Positions 7,069 through 14,618 of a DNA stretch of 20,774 bases are shown here, piece by piece. The notes below the pieces were generated by a model. The model did no database searches. It had not been told where the DNA came from and was given only the letters and a program-made list of their open reading frames with translations. Each line of letters opens with the position of its first letter. Position 1 is the stretch's first letter. The position numbers and the translations under genes were made by a program. The stretch lies in assembly GCA_025357995.1 (NCBI GenBank), contig JANYLF010000179.1, forward strand, positions 1 to 20,774, read 5' to 3'. The DNA comes from Acidimicrobiia bacterium. Lineage in GTDB: Bacteria; Actinomycetota; Acidimicrobiia; IMCC26256; JAENVU01.

Positions 7069-8190
7069 GTGAGCGCGGCGTCGGACTCGGCGAGCCGCGC
7101 CGACTGCGGACCCGAGGGTTGCACGATCGATTGGTTGGTGTCGGAGCGCCTCGATGTCGATGCCGACCCGGTCGCGTTCCAGAAGCTCGCGACCGATGCC
7201 GGTTGGGGTGACGGTCTTCCCTTGATTCCACCGACGGAGGAACGCGTGCGCGCGTACGTGGCCGCGAGCGCGCGATTCCCGGAGTCGCATTTGGGCGACC
7301 TGCCGCCCCGCAACGGTCGGTGCACCGTCGAGAAGCTGGCGGTCAACGCAGTGATGGCGGGCGCGCCGCCGGAGGCGATGCCCTTGCTCTGTACCGCGGT
7401 GATCGCGATGTGCGAGCCCGACTTCAACCTGTTCGCACTCAACACCACCACGTGTTGTGTGGTGCCGGGAGTGTTCGTGAACGGGCCGATTCGACACGCC
7501 CTCGACATTCCCTTCGACGCCGGTTGCTTCGGCGGCGTGGCCGGTCCGGCGCCCGCAATCGGGCGGGCGTTGCGGCTGCTCATGCGCAACGTCGGCGGCC
7601 AGGTCGTCGGGATATCGTCGAAGAGTGTGTTCGGCCAGCCGGGACGCGTGACGGGCATCGTGGTGGGCGAGTGGGAAGAGCGCTCGCCGTGGGCACCGTT
7701 CGCCGAACGGCGCGGCGCGGCGCCCGGCGCCGACGCCCTCACCGTGCACGGGTGTACCGGCACGATCGACATCGCCGACATCGTGGCCGCTAACGGTGCC
7801 GACCTGCTCGAGGTCGTGGGCAAGTCACTCGCGTTCGCCGGTACCAATGCGTTCATCGGCGCCCATCACGGCGCAGAGATCATGGTGTGTCTCTCGCCGT
7901 CATGGGCGGATCTGATTGCCGTCACCTATCCCGACATTCGCGACGTGCAAGCGCAGCTGTACGAGCACGCGGCGTTGCCCGTCGACTGGTGGCCGCAACC
8001 ACATCGGGAGAAGGCGGACGCGAACGGGCGCGTCGGTACCGACGGACGCGTGCACCTCGTGGAGAGGCCGGCGCAGATGCTCGTGCTGGTCAACGGCGGG
8101 CTTGGCAATCTGCACGCGCTGGCATTGCATTCTTTCGGTCCCACGCGCGCGGTGACGAGACAGATCACGCCCGGGGTGGGTTCGGCGTGA
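7069..8190 (+). CDS. Conserved Cys-rich protein of unknown function, partner of the UGSC protein
   Basis: A 373-aa protein I cannot assign to a characterised family. It has many cysteines in the first half (Cys13, 18, 85, 108, 115, 129-130, 153), a Gly-rich segment around 150-165 (DAGCFGGVAGPAPAIG), and a C-terminal part with LVLVNGGLGNLHALALHSFG. No signal peptide, membrane span or nucleotide-binding loop is evident. The GTG start has GGGGAG (7059-7064) just upstream and lies two bases after the selenoprotein stop, so the two are probably made together and may form one enzyme; the Cys content fits a redox role with the Sec protein. The last bases overlap the GTG of the next gene. Function is inferred from context only. 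Confidence 0.85.
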   Translation: MSAASDSASRADCGPEGCTIDWLVSERLDVDADPVAFQKLATDAGWGDGLPLIPPTEERVRAYVAASARFPESHLGDLPPRNGRCTVEKLAVNAVMAGAPPEAMPLLCTAVIAMCEPDFNLFALNTTTCCVVPGVFVNGPIRHALDIPFDAGCFGGVAGPAPAIGRALRLLMRNVGGQVVGISSKSVFGQPGRVTGIVVGEWEERSPWAPFAERRGAAPGADALTVHGCTGTIDIADIVAANGADLLEVVGKSLAFAGTNAFIGAHHGAEIMVCLSPSWADLIAVTYPDIRDVQAQLYEHAALPVDWWPQPHREKADANGRVGTDGRVHLVERPAQMLVLVNGGLGNLHALALHSFGPTRAVTRQITPGVGSA

Positions 8191-9113
8191 CGGTCCGGGT
8201 GTTCGACACGATGGGTTTGGCCATCGATCGGCTACGAACCGAGTTCCCCGAGGTGGAGTTCGTCGATGCGTCGAACGGGCCACCGGACGCCGCAGTGGAG
8301 GCCGAAGTGCTCTTCGGCGGCTGGGACGATGCCAAGGTGGTGCCGCTGCTCGATCGCGGCGTGCGGTGGATTCAGCTGCCGGGGACCGGGATCGACGGAG
8401 TCTCACGCGACGTGTTGGACCGTGTCCCGACCGTCACGTGCGCCCGTGGCGCGAGTGCCATTCCGATCTCCGAGTACGTGCTCGCCGCGATGCTCGCGTT
8501 CGAGAAGGGGCTCCCGGACTTCTGGTTGCACGAGCCGCCGGAGCGGTGGAACTACCAACGGATGGATTCCCTCGCGGGCAAGACCGTCGCGCTCGTGGGT
8601 CTCGGAGGTATCGGGACCGCGGTGGCCAAGCGGGCGCTGGCCTTCGAGATGCACGTACGCGCGATGCGCCGAACCGCGACTCCGAGCCCGATCGCCGAGG
8701 TCGATGTCGTCACGTCGATCGCGGAGTTGGTCGATGGTGCGCATCATGTGGTGTTGGCCGCGCCCGGCACAGAGAAGACCGCCCGTATCCTCGACGCCGA
8801 CGCGTTCGCGGCGATGCGCGACGGCGTGCACGTGGTGAACATCGCCCGCGGCACGCTGATCGATCAGGACTCGTTGCACGCCGCGCTCGATTCCGGCAAG
8901 GTCGCCCGCGCGAGCCTCGATACCGTCGATCCGGAACCGCTCCCGGCGGGTCACTGGATCTACGAACATCCGCGGGTGTTCCTCACGCCGCACTCGTCGT
9001 GGGCGTCGCGAGATTTGGTGGGCGCGGCGATCGACATCTTCTGCGTCAACCTGCGCCGCTATCTCGACGGTGCGCCGCTGCTGCACGTGGTCGACGTGGT
9101 CGAGGGATATTGA
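8187..9113 (+). CDS. D-isomer-specific 2-hydroxyacid dehydrogenase
   Basis: A 308-aa NAD(P)-dependent enzyme reducing a 2-oxoacid to the D-2-hydroxyacid, or the reverse. The Rossmann motif is VGLGGIG (residues 137-143) and the catalytic residues of the family are in place: Arg221 in NIARGTLID, Glu250 in VDPEPL, His269 in TPHSSW. The N-terminal substrate domain is short (about 100 residues), giving a protein slightly smaller than the 310-330 aa norm. The GTG at 8187 overlaps the preceding stop in a GTGA arrangement, which argues for translational coupling. The much longer upstream open frame is antisense or out-of-frame shadow of the previous gene. The substrate is unknown. Confidence 0.92.
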   Translation: MTVRVFDTMGLAIDRLRTEFPEVEFVDASNGPPDAAVEAEVLFGGWDDAKVVPLLDRGVRWIQLPGTGIDGVSRDVLDRVPTVTCARGASAIPISEYVLAAMLAFEKGLPDFWLHEPPERWNYQRMDSLAGKTVALVGLGGIGTAVAKRALAFEMHVRAMRRTATPSPIAEVDVVTSIAELVDGAHHVVLAAPGTEKTARILDADAFAAMRDGVHVVNIARGTLIDQDSLHAALDSGKVARASLDTVDPEPLPAGHWIYEHPRVFLTPHSSWASRDLVGAAIDIFCVNLRRYLDGAPLLHVVDVVEGY

Positions 9114-10165
9114 TGGCGCCGACGGTCGCAGTGGTCGGGACGGCCTTTGGCGCGAGAGTGCATGTTCCGGCGCTCCGGGCCGCGGGCTTCGATGTGGTCG
9201 CGCTGGTGGGGACCGATCCCGACCGGACGGCGCGCCGCGCGGCGCGCGTCGACGTTCCGGTCGCGTCGACCACGTTGGGGGATGTGCTCGGCGCGGTGGA
9301 TGCCGTCACGATCGCCACGCCACCGGCCACCCACAAGCTCTTGGTACTCGCGGCAATTCGCGCGGGGAAGCATGTCGTGTGCGAGAAGCCGTTCACGCTC
9401 GGGACGACCGAGGCGCGCGATCTCGTCGCGGCGGCGGAGCGCGCCCAGGTCACCGCGTTGATCGGCCATGAGTTCCGGTGGGCGACCGACCGTGCGATCC
9501 TCGGGCGCGCCATCCGCGACGGCATGATCGGCGAGCCGCGGCTCGCCACGTTGGTGCAATACGTGGACCTCGTCGCCGACCCAACCGCACGGATGCCCGG
9601 ATGGTGGTTCGATCGTCGGTTGGGTGGTGGTTGGCTCGGCGCGTCGGGCTCGCATCTTGTCGATCAGCTGCGCGTATGGCTCGGTGAGTTCGCGTCGGTC
9701 TCCGCGGCGCTGCGCGTCGTCAGCGACCGGGCCGTGACCGCGGAGGACTCGTTCACGGTCCGGGCGCGGATGCGCAACGGTTGCGACGTGGTGCTGCAAC
9801 AGACCGCGGGCGCGTTCGGTCCGGCGGCGGGGATCAGTCGCGTGACCGGGAGCGACGGCACGGTGTGGATCGAGGGAGGACGTGCGTGGGTGGCCGACGC
9901 GGCTGGTGCGAGAGAGCTCGAGGTGCCGGTCGATCTCCGATTGCCGACCCCGCTGCCAGCATCCGACGCGCCCGGTCACGCCTACACCCACCTCGAGATC
10001 GGTCCGTACACGCGACTTTGCGAAGCGTTTCGGGCCGGGGTCGAAGATCGGCCGACGGAGTCCGCGGTGCCGATTCCGACGTTTGCCGACGGCCTGGCCG
10101 ACATGCAGGTGCTGGATGCGATCCGGGCCTCCGCCGCGGCCGACGGGGCTCGCGTCAGCGTCTGA
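9113..10165 (+). CDS. Gfo/Idh/MocA-family NAD(P)-dependent oxidoreductase
   Basis: A 350-aa two-domain dehydrogenase. The N-terminal Rossmann fold starts VAVVGTAFGARVH; the family EKP motif is CEKPF with catalytic Lys92; the C-terminal alpha/beta domain carries GGGWLGASGSHLVDQL with His181 as the expected second active-site residue. Members oxidise or reduce sugars, inositols, biliverdin-like and xenobiotic substrates, so the substrate is not predictable. The ATG overlaps the previous stop (TGATG), and GAGGGA (9102-9107) is 5 bases upstream. Last enzyme gene of the plus-strand operon. Confidence 0.93.
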   Translation: MAPTVAVVGTAFGARVHVPALRAAGFDVVALVGTDPDRTARRAARVDVPVASTTLGDVLGAVDAVTIATPPATHKLLVLAAIRAGKHVVCEKPFTLGTTEARDLVAAAERAQVTALIGHEFRWATDRAILGRAIRDGMIGEPRLATLVQYVDLVADPTARMPGWWFDRRLGGGWLGASGSHLVDQLRVWLGEFASVSAALRVVSDRAVTAEDSFTVRARMRNGCDVVLQQTAGAFGPAAGISRVTGSDGTVWIEGGRAWVADAAGARELEVPVDLRLPTPLPASDAPGHAYTHLEIGPYTRLCEAFRAGVEDRPTESAVPIPTFADGLADMQVLDAIRASAAADGARVSV

Positions 10166-10169
10166 GGCC

Positions 10170-10204
10170 TGATCGGTCAACTTTCGGTCCCAGGGTGCCG
10201 ATCA
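10170..10204. repeat. Inverted repeat TGATCGG-N21-CCGATCA before the small lipoprotein
   Basis: Two perfect 7-bp arms (10170-10176 and 10198-10204) flank the 46-base gap between the oxidoreductase stop and the lipoprotein ATG. There is no T-run, so it is a poor intrinsic terminator. It could be an operator around a weak promoter, or it could be chance. Confidence 0.3.
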
Positions 10205-10211
10205 TCCCGTC

Positions 10212-10418
10212 ATGCGTCGATATCTCAGAGTGGTCGGGATAGTTGCGGCGGTCGGGCTCACCGGCTGCAGTGCAGGCACGAATGCTCAAGGCAAGCTCGA
10301 GCACACGGCCATCACCGCGCCGGCGGCGAAGGCTCGCAGCGTGGTCGATCAGCAGAATCAGCAGCTGAAGCAGATGGATCAGCAGACTGGTTCGGCCGAT
10401 CCGACCGCCGCGCCGTAG
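10212..10418 (+). CDS. Small putative lipoprotein, Gln-rich C-terminus
   Basis: A 68-aa product with basic residues (MRRYLR), a hydrophobic stretch and the lipobox LTGC, giving Cys19 as the lipidated residue. The mature 50 residues are polar, with a Gln-rich run (VVDQQNQQLKQMDQQ) that could form a short helix. I recognise no family. It follows the oxidoreductase by 46 bp and converges with the nitroreductase, 9 bp away. It may be the operon's last gene or have its own promoter. No good ribosome site is visible. Confidence 0.6.
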   Translation: MRRYLRVVGIVAAVGLTGCSAGTNAQGKLEHTAITAPAAKARSVVDQQNQQLKQMDQQTGSADPTAAP

Positions 10419-10427
10419 CGCTTCGTA

Positions 10428-11027
10428 TCAATCCCAACGGGCGCCGTACCGATCGCGGGAAGTACGCGTCGCGAACGGCTCGCGTCGAGGCGGACCGAGT
10501 GGTCGAGCCGGGTGTCCGACCGGAATGACCGCCATCGGTCGCACGTGCGCCGGGAACTCCACGATCTCGCTGAGCTCGTACGCGTAGCCGACCGCGATTG
10601 TGGTGAGGGCGCTGCCCAAACCGAGCGCGGCCGCGGCGAGCATGAGGTTCTGCACGGCGGGGAAGATGGATTCGGCGGCCGTCATGGGAAGTCCTCGCTC
10701 GGTGTCGGCACCGACCACGATGTGGACCGGCGCGTCGGCGATGCCCCCGGTGGCGCCGCGCTCGACGTCGGCAAGGAGTCCCGCGCTCAAACGATCCTTC
10801 GAGAACTCGCGCCCGACCGTGTTCCAGGCACGGGCGATGAGTGCGCCGATCGCGGCGCGAGCGTCGGTGTCGCGCACCACGACGAACTCCCACGGCTGTT
10901 TGTTCTCCGCGCTCGGCGCGTGGACCGCGGCGTCCAGCATCCGCGCGAGGTCGGCGTCGGCGACCGGTTCGTCGGTGAACGCACGACAGGCGCGTTGCGC
11001 ACACATCGCGTCGAAGATGTCGCTCAC
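10428..11027 (-). CDS. Nitroreductase-family FMN oxidoreductase
   Basis: A 199-aa nitroreductase-fold flavoprotein. The N-terminus IFDAMCAQRACRAFTDEPV corresponds to the phosphate-binding Arg region of the family. It is followed by HAPSAENKQPWEFVVV, the conserved Ser-x-x-N-x-Q-PW segment, and by the helical ALGLGSALTT motif. Such enzymes reduce nitro groups, quinones, enones or flavins with NAD(P)H. The GTG start at 11027 overlaps the stop of the upstream gene (GTGA), so it is translationally coupled. Last gene of the minus-strand operon. Confidence 0.9.
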   Translation of the reverse strand: MSDIFDAMCAQRACRAFTDEPVADADLARMLDAAVHAPSAENKQPWEFVVVRDTDARAAIGALIARAWNTVGREFSKDRLSAGLLADVERGATGGIADAPVHIVVGADTERGLPMTAAESIFPAVQNLMLAAAALGLGSALTTIAVGYAYELSEIVEFPAHVRPMAVIPVGHPARPLGPPRREPFATRTSRDRYGARWD

Positions 11028-11662
11028 GTCATCTCCCCGAGGCGGCGGAAGGTGTTCACGTACATGATGCGCAGGGCCGGGTGGAAGGCCCAGTGGTTCC
11101 ATGCGTCGGTGTCGGCGCCGAGGTGTTCGGTCACGAGCGGTGTCATGGCTCGGTAGGCGCGCTCCGGATCGTCGGTGTCCATCTCGTAGAAGTGCATGTA
11201 ACGCGGATCGCCGCCGGTCACGTTTTCGTACGGCGTGATCATCGTGTACCCCGGGACCGCGACCTCGGCGATGGAGCGCAGGTGCACGAAGTCGCCCCAA
11301 TCGCGGAGCGCTTGGGCGTCGGCAGGGTCACGGGGGGAGATGAGGACGAGCGAGAGCCCGATCGTCGGGTTCCCCGTGAGCCGACCCTGAGCGGGCCGCG
11401 GGTAGCGGCGGAAGTGATAGCCGGTGATGCCGTCGGGAGTATGTGGTGCGGTGAAGGCGTCGTCCCCTTCGTACACGCCGAGGTACGTGAACTCGTCGAG
11501 CTTGCGGGGCAGGTCGGTGCGGCCGCGGTTGACGTTCTCCCACCAGGTGGCGCGGGTCGCGCCGTTGCTCGCGAGGACCTCGGGCACACGGTGGGTGACG
11601 TACGCGTCGATGGCCAGATCGGTCATCTCCAGGTACAACCCCGCCGTGATCCGATCCTCCAC
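11024..11662 (-). CDS. Putative tandem dimeric alpha/beta-barrel (EthD/Dabb-like) protein
   Basis: A 212-aa protein not firmly recognised. The pattern suggests two ferredoxin-like alpha/beta repeats. The first has strand ITAGLYLEM, helix TDLAIDAYVTHRVPEVLAS, and a strand ending DEFTYLGVYEGDD. The second has TIGLSLVLISPRD, helix DAQALRDWGDFVHLRSIAEV, and DPRYMHFYEMDTDDPERAYR. This is the layout of EthD, DUF1330 or antibiotic-monooxygenase-type barrels. The GTG at 11662 is preferred over the ATG at 11626 because the ATG would remove the first predicted strand; neither has a strong ribosome site. It lies 35 bp after the amidohydrolase-like gene and overlaps the nitroreductase start by 4 bp. Possible roles are isomerase, dehydratase or cofactor-free oxygenase accessory. 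Confidence 0.65.
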   Translation of the reverse strand: MEDRITAGLYLEMTDLAIDAYVTHRVPEVLASNGATRATWWENVNRGRTDLPRKLDEFTYLGVYEGDDAFTAPHTPDGITGYHFRRYPRPAQGRLTGNPTIGLSLVLISPRDPADAQALRDWGDFVHLRSIAEVAVPGYTMITPYENVTGGDPRYMHFYEMDTDDPERAYRAMTPLVTEHLGADTDAWNHWAFHPALRIMYVNTFRRLGEMT

Positions 11663-11697
11663 AGCTTCGATGCTATTGGCGTTCGCCGCCGGGTGGG

Positions 11698-12549
11698 TCA
11701 GGCGTTGAGGCCCAAGAGCGCGTTGGGGTTGGTGCAGGCCATGTGGCGAATCTCGGCCTCGGTGAGACCGGCCGCGTAGAGCGCGTCGGCGAAGGTCTGG
11801 AGCCCGGCAGCCGGTGGTTCGTTCAGGGCCTGGCCAAAATCCGTACCGAGGGTGACGTGATCGGTGCCGACACGCCGCATGCACGCGATGAGATCCGTGA
11901 TCGGACGGGTGGCCAGCGCGCCGATGCAGGTGAGCGCACACAACTCGATCGTTGCCCCGAGCGCGGCGAGCTCGCCACATTGCGCGACCGTCAGGTTGGG
12001 TCCCGCGAGTTCTTCCATCGCGTGAGTCACGAGCACGTTGCCGCGCCGCGCGAAAGCGCGGGTGATCGCGACATGCTCGGCCGCGCTCACATGGCCGGTC
12101 GCGAGGATTGCGCCATGGTCCGCCACGAGCGCGAGGATCTCGTGGGTCTCGTCGGTGAGCGCGCCGTCGTCATCTACGACTCGGATGCCTGGACCTGGAA
12201 TGCCGAGTTGCGCGGCGACGCCGGTGTCGAAGTCTTGTCGGCTGCTCAGCGTCGGGAGCCACACGATCTTCGCACCGAGCGCGAGTGCGACTTCCACGGC
12301 CGCAGGGTTCATGCCGCCGACTTCCCGATCACACGAGATGCCGCCGAAGACGCGCGTCCCGTCGACGATCGGATCCAGCGCCGCGGCGAGGCCCGCGCTG
12401 GGCGTGTCGTGACTCTTGAGCACGATCGCGTGGTGGCCGGCGGCTGCCGCCTGCTGCGCGGCCTCGAATCCGGTGACCGATCGGGCGCGGTGCGGATCCG
12501 GCCCGAAGTGTGCATGCAGATCCGCCGCCCCCGTGAGATCAACTGACAC
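11698..12549 (-). CDS. Amidohydrolase/PHP-like metal-dependent hydrolase (DUF6282-like)
   Basis: A 283-aa protein with the N-terminal metal motif DLHAHFGPD (His12-x-His14), LKSH (Lys45-Ser-His47), later histidines (ATGHVSAAEH, THAMEEL), and a C-terminal TLGTDFGQ, where the Asp is the usual fifth ligand of amidohydrolase barrels. The layout resembles uncharacterised actinobacterial proteins I associate with DUF6282. The GTG start at 12549 has GGGAG (12559-12555) 5 bases upstream; the longer frame upstream runs through another gene. It is followed by the alpha/beta-barrel gene, consistent with hydrolysis of a ring or amide intermediate in a degradation pathway. Confidence 0.8.
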   Translation of the reverse strand: MSVDLTGAADLHAHFGPDPHRARSVTGFEAAQQAAAAGHHAIVLKSHDTPSAGLAAALDPIVDGTRVFGGISCDREVGGMNPAAVEVALALGAKIVWLPTLSSRQDFDTGVAAQLGIPGPGIRVVDDDGALTDETHEILALVADHGAILATGHVSAAEHVAITRAFARRGNVLVTHAMEELAGPNLTVAQCGELAALGATIELCALTCIGALATRPITDLIACMRRVGTDHVTLGTDFGQALNEPPAAGLQTFADALYAAGLTEAEIRHMACTNPNALLGLNA

Positions 12550-12567
12550 TGACTCTCCCGCTCTTGC

Positions 12568-12582
12568 GCCTGCGGCGCAGGC
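12568..12582. repeat. 15-bp palindrome upstream of the amidohydrolase-like gene
   Basis: GCCTGCG and CGCAGGC flank a single base in the 107-bp gap between the metallo-beta-lactamase stop and the amidohydrolase-like start. It could be an operator or a weak hairpin. There is no T-run. The rest of this gap shows nothing recognisable. Confidence 0.3.
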
Positions 12583-12656
12583 CGCTCGGGCCCCGCCTCG
12601 GATGTCGCACGCCGAGATGATGCGGCTGTGATCCTCGGCTTCGGTTCTGTTCTGTT

Positions 12657-13481
12657 CTACTCCACGTTGATGACCGCGAGGTCGGTGCCGAAGATGATTT
12701 CGCCGTCGAAGTGGGCGGCCGCGAGGGCAATCCAGTCGGCCTCGGTGCCGGGTGCCGGCACGGGAACGGGGTGAGTCAGTACCAACGTGCGCACCTGGGC
12801 GCGCGCCGCGGTGCGGCCGGCGTCTTCGAGCGACGAGTGGTAGTCGTGGATGTCTTGCAGCCGCGCCGACGGGATCATCTTCACGAGCTCGGTGTTGATC
12901 ACCGTCTGCACGTACACGTCGGCGGCGGCGCAGAGCGTGTCGAGACCACGGCACGGGACGGTGTCGCCGGCGATGACCACCGCGTGGCCGTCGTGCTCGA
13001 TGCGAAACGCGGTGGTCGGCGCGACGGGTCGGTGGTCGCTCGGCGCGGCGAGCACCCGTACGTTCGACTCGTCGAGCGCGACGCCGTCGTGGATCTCGGC
13101 GACGGTGACCGGCGGCTCCCAGTCGAGGTCGCCATGGTGGTCGAGGCGGTATTGGATGTCGTCGCTCAGCATCGCGAGCACGCGATCGACGTATGTCGCG
13201 GTACCCGGCGGCCCGACGACCGAGAGCGGGTTCGGCACCGGCGACATCGCCCACCGTGTGGTCACCAGGTCGTTGAAGTCGGTGGTGTGGTCCGAGTGGA
13301 GGTGCGTGAGGATCACGTGGTGCAGCATCCCGGGGAAGAGTCCTGCCGCGGCCAAGCGCATGAGCACACCGCGGCCGCAGTCGAACAAGAGGTTCAGCGG
13401 TCCGGCCTGCACGAGAGTGGACGGTCCGGCGCGGTTCGGGTCGGGAATTGGCGAACCGGTCCCGAGGAGCGTGACCTTCAT
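12657..13481 (-). CDS. Metallo-beta-lactamase-fold hydrolase, RNase Z/arylsulfatase-like
   Basis: A 274-aa MBL-fold enzyme. It begins MKVTLLGTGSPIPDPNRAGP, typical of the RNase Z-like/arylsulfatase branch, with the zinc motif His60-Leu-His62-Ser-Asp64-His65, further candidate ligands Asp173 (AGDT) and His150, and His215 and His237 near the C-terminus. It lacks the exosite arm expected for a true tRNase Z. In an operon with oxidoreductases it is more likely a hydrolase of a lactone, ester or similar metabolite. The ATG overlaps the stop of the DUF1330-like gene (ATGA). Confidence 0.88.
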   Translation of the reverse strand: MKVTLLGTGSPIPDPNRAGPSTLVQAGPLNLLFDCGRGVLMRLAAAGLFPGMLHHVILTHLHSDHTTDFNDLVTTRWAMSPVPNPLSVVGPPGTATYVDRVLAMLSDDIQYRLDHHGDLDWEPPVTVAEIHDGVALDESNVRVLAAPSDHRPVAPTTAFRIEHDGHAVVIAGDTVPCRGLDTLCAAADVYVQTVINTELVKMIPSARLQDIHDYHSSLEDAGRTAARAQVRTLVLTHPVPVPAPGTEADWIALAAAHFDGEIIFGTDLAVINVE

Positions 13482-13933
13482 CGTTCGACTGGCCGCGCGA
13501 ACGGCTGCGTGAGCCCGGGCGTCGCGTCGCCGCGGGTGGCGATGAGCGTCGCCTGGTCGATCGCCGCCTCGCGGTGGGCGTGCGCCTCCATGTATCCCGG
13601 ATACGCGGCGAGATTCAGGAAGGCGGTGCGGCTCGGATACCACACGGCCACGACCTCGTCGTAGAGATCGTGCTCGCAGCCGATCACCGTCTCGGCTGCG
13701 TCGGTCGCCCAGAGAATCTCGCCACCGACCGATTGGATCGCCGCGTACGCGACGATGCCATAGCGGAGGTAGGCCTCGCGACCGCTGACATCGGCGTCGG
13801 GCGTGCCGGACGGGTACACCGCGCGGTCGCGGTAGCGATTGAGGTTGAGCATGACGACGGGAGAATCGTCCTCGGCGCCGCGGGCGGCGGTGAATGCCAG
13901 TCGATCATCGGTGGGCGTGACGTGGTCGGTCAT
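13478..13933 (-). CDS. DUF1330-like dimeric alpha/beta-barrel protein
   Basis: A 151-aa protein with the DUF1330-type pattern: VVMLNLNRYRDRAVYP, then SGREAYLRYG, GGEILWATDA, YDEVVAVWYPSRTAFL and a terminal PGYMEAHAHREAAI. The fold is a small ferredoxin-like barrel used by several cofactor-free enzymes; the biochemical role is unknown. The start is supported by GAGGAA five bases before the ATG at 13933. It is 19 bp downstream of the TetR stop and overlaps the MBL start, so it is part of the TetR-led operon. Confidence 0.85.
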   Translation of the reverse strand: MTDHVTPTDDRLAFTAARGAEDDSPVVMLNLNRYRDRAVYPSGTPDADVSGREAYLRYGIVAYAAIQSVGGEILWATDAAETVIGCEHDLYDEVVAVWYPSRTAFLNLAAYPGYMEAHAHREAAIDQATLIATRGDATPGLTQPFARPVER

Positions 13934-13952
13934 GACGGTTCCTCGATTTCGG

Positions 13953-14582
13953 TCAACTGGCGAGTAGAGAGCGCACGGTGCGGGCGACGATCGCCTGCGC
14001 GCGGCGGGACGAGTGGCCCGAGACGGTTCGGAGCTGCTCGATGGTCTCCAGGCTGGTGGCCGCATCGAGTGCGTCGAGCAGCTCGGCGCCGACGCCGGCG
14101 TGATGCGTCGCCAACTCGCGCGCGAACAGCGCGGCCAGTTGGTCGCGGAGGAGTGTGCGGCGAAACTTCAATGCCCGTGTGATCGCAGGCGATTGCGATT
14201 CGAACAAGTGCGCGGCGCGCGTCGTCACCGCGGTGGCGGCGTAGATGCGGGAGCGTTGTGCCACCAGGGCGGCAATGCGGGCGTCGAGCGAACCATCGGG
14301 ATCGGGAGGAACGAAGACCGGCGCGACCCGCGCCGCCTGGATCTCGATCGCGGCTGCGGCCAGGGAGTCGAGGTCGTCGAAGTATCGGAAGACGGTCCGC
14401 TCGGAGACCCCGGCGCGCGCCGCGATCTTTGCCGCGCCCGGTTGATGGTCGCCGTCGTCGTAGAACGCGAGCAGCGCATCGACCACGAGCTCGCGACCGC
14501 GCTCGGTGCGGAGTCGTCGCCGATCGACCGGCGCGTTCCGCCCGGATGCGGACGCCGGTGGCTCGAGCGCGGCGTTGGTCAT
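13953..14582 (-). CDS. TetR-family transcriptional regulator
   Basis: A 209-aa regulator. Residues about 25-80 hold the DNA-binding domain: RGRELVVDALLAFYDDGD, AAKIAARAGVSERTVFRYFD and DLDSLAAAAIE. The remainder is helical and has no recognised ligand class. The N-terminal tail of about 20 residues is Pro/Ala-rich. The ATG at 14582 lies about 8 bases from a weak -10, so the message is probably leaderless. It heads the downstream genes (DUF1330-like onward), and the perfect palindrome at 14601-14617 overlaps its own -35, which suggests autoregulation of the whole operon. Confidence 0.92.
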   Translation of the reverse strand: MTNAALEPPASASGRNAPVDRRRLRTERGRELVVDALLAFYDDGDHQPGAAKIAARAGVSERTVFRYFDDLDSLAAAAIEIQAARVAPVFVPPDPDGSLDARIAALVAQRSRIYAATAVTTRAAHLFESQSPAITRALKFRRTLLRDQLAALFARELATHHAGVGAELLDALDAATSLETIEQLRTVSGHSSRRAQAIVARTVRSLLAS

Positions 14583-14589
14583 GGCGCGA

Positions 14590-14618
14590 CCCTAAACAAA
14601 TGACAGTGTGACTGTCAA
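14590..14618 (-). promoter_or_regulatory. Promoter of the second TetR gene with embedded operator
   Basis: On the minus strand TTGACA (14618-14613) is a consensus -35. It is followed at 16-17 bases by TTTAGG/TTAGGG (around 14596-14590), a weak -10, and then the ATG at 14582. The perfect inverted repeat TGACAGT-GTG-ACTGTCA (14601-14617) overlaps the -35 and spacer, as expected for a TetR-dimer site that blocks RNA polymerase. It also overlaps the last codon and stop of the upstream gene. Confidence 0.65.
14601..14617. promoter_or_regulatory. TetR operator palindrome TGACAGT-N3-ACTGTCA
   Basis: 17-bp perfect inverted repeat (7+3+7) 18 bp upstream of the TetR ATG. Size, symmetry and overlap with the TTGACA box support an autoregulatory operator. 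The half-site differs from the CCTGACG half-site at 3031-3048, so the two TetR proteins should have separate regulons. Confidence 0.65.

Noticed and set aside
4417..7749. Open minus-strand frame of over 1100 codons
   Set aside because: It lies antisense to seven clear genes, is Arg/His-rich low-quality sequence with no domain, and is an artefact of GC-rich codon use.
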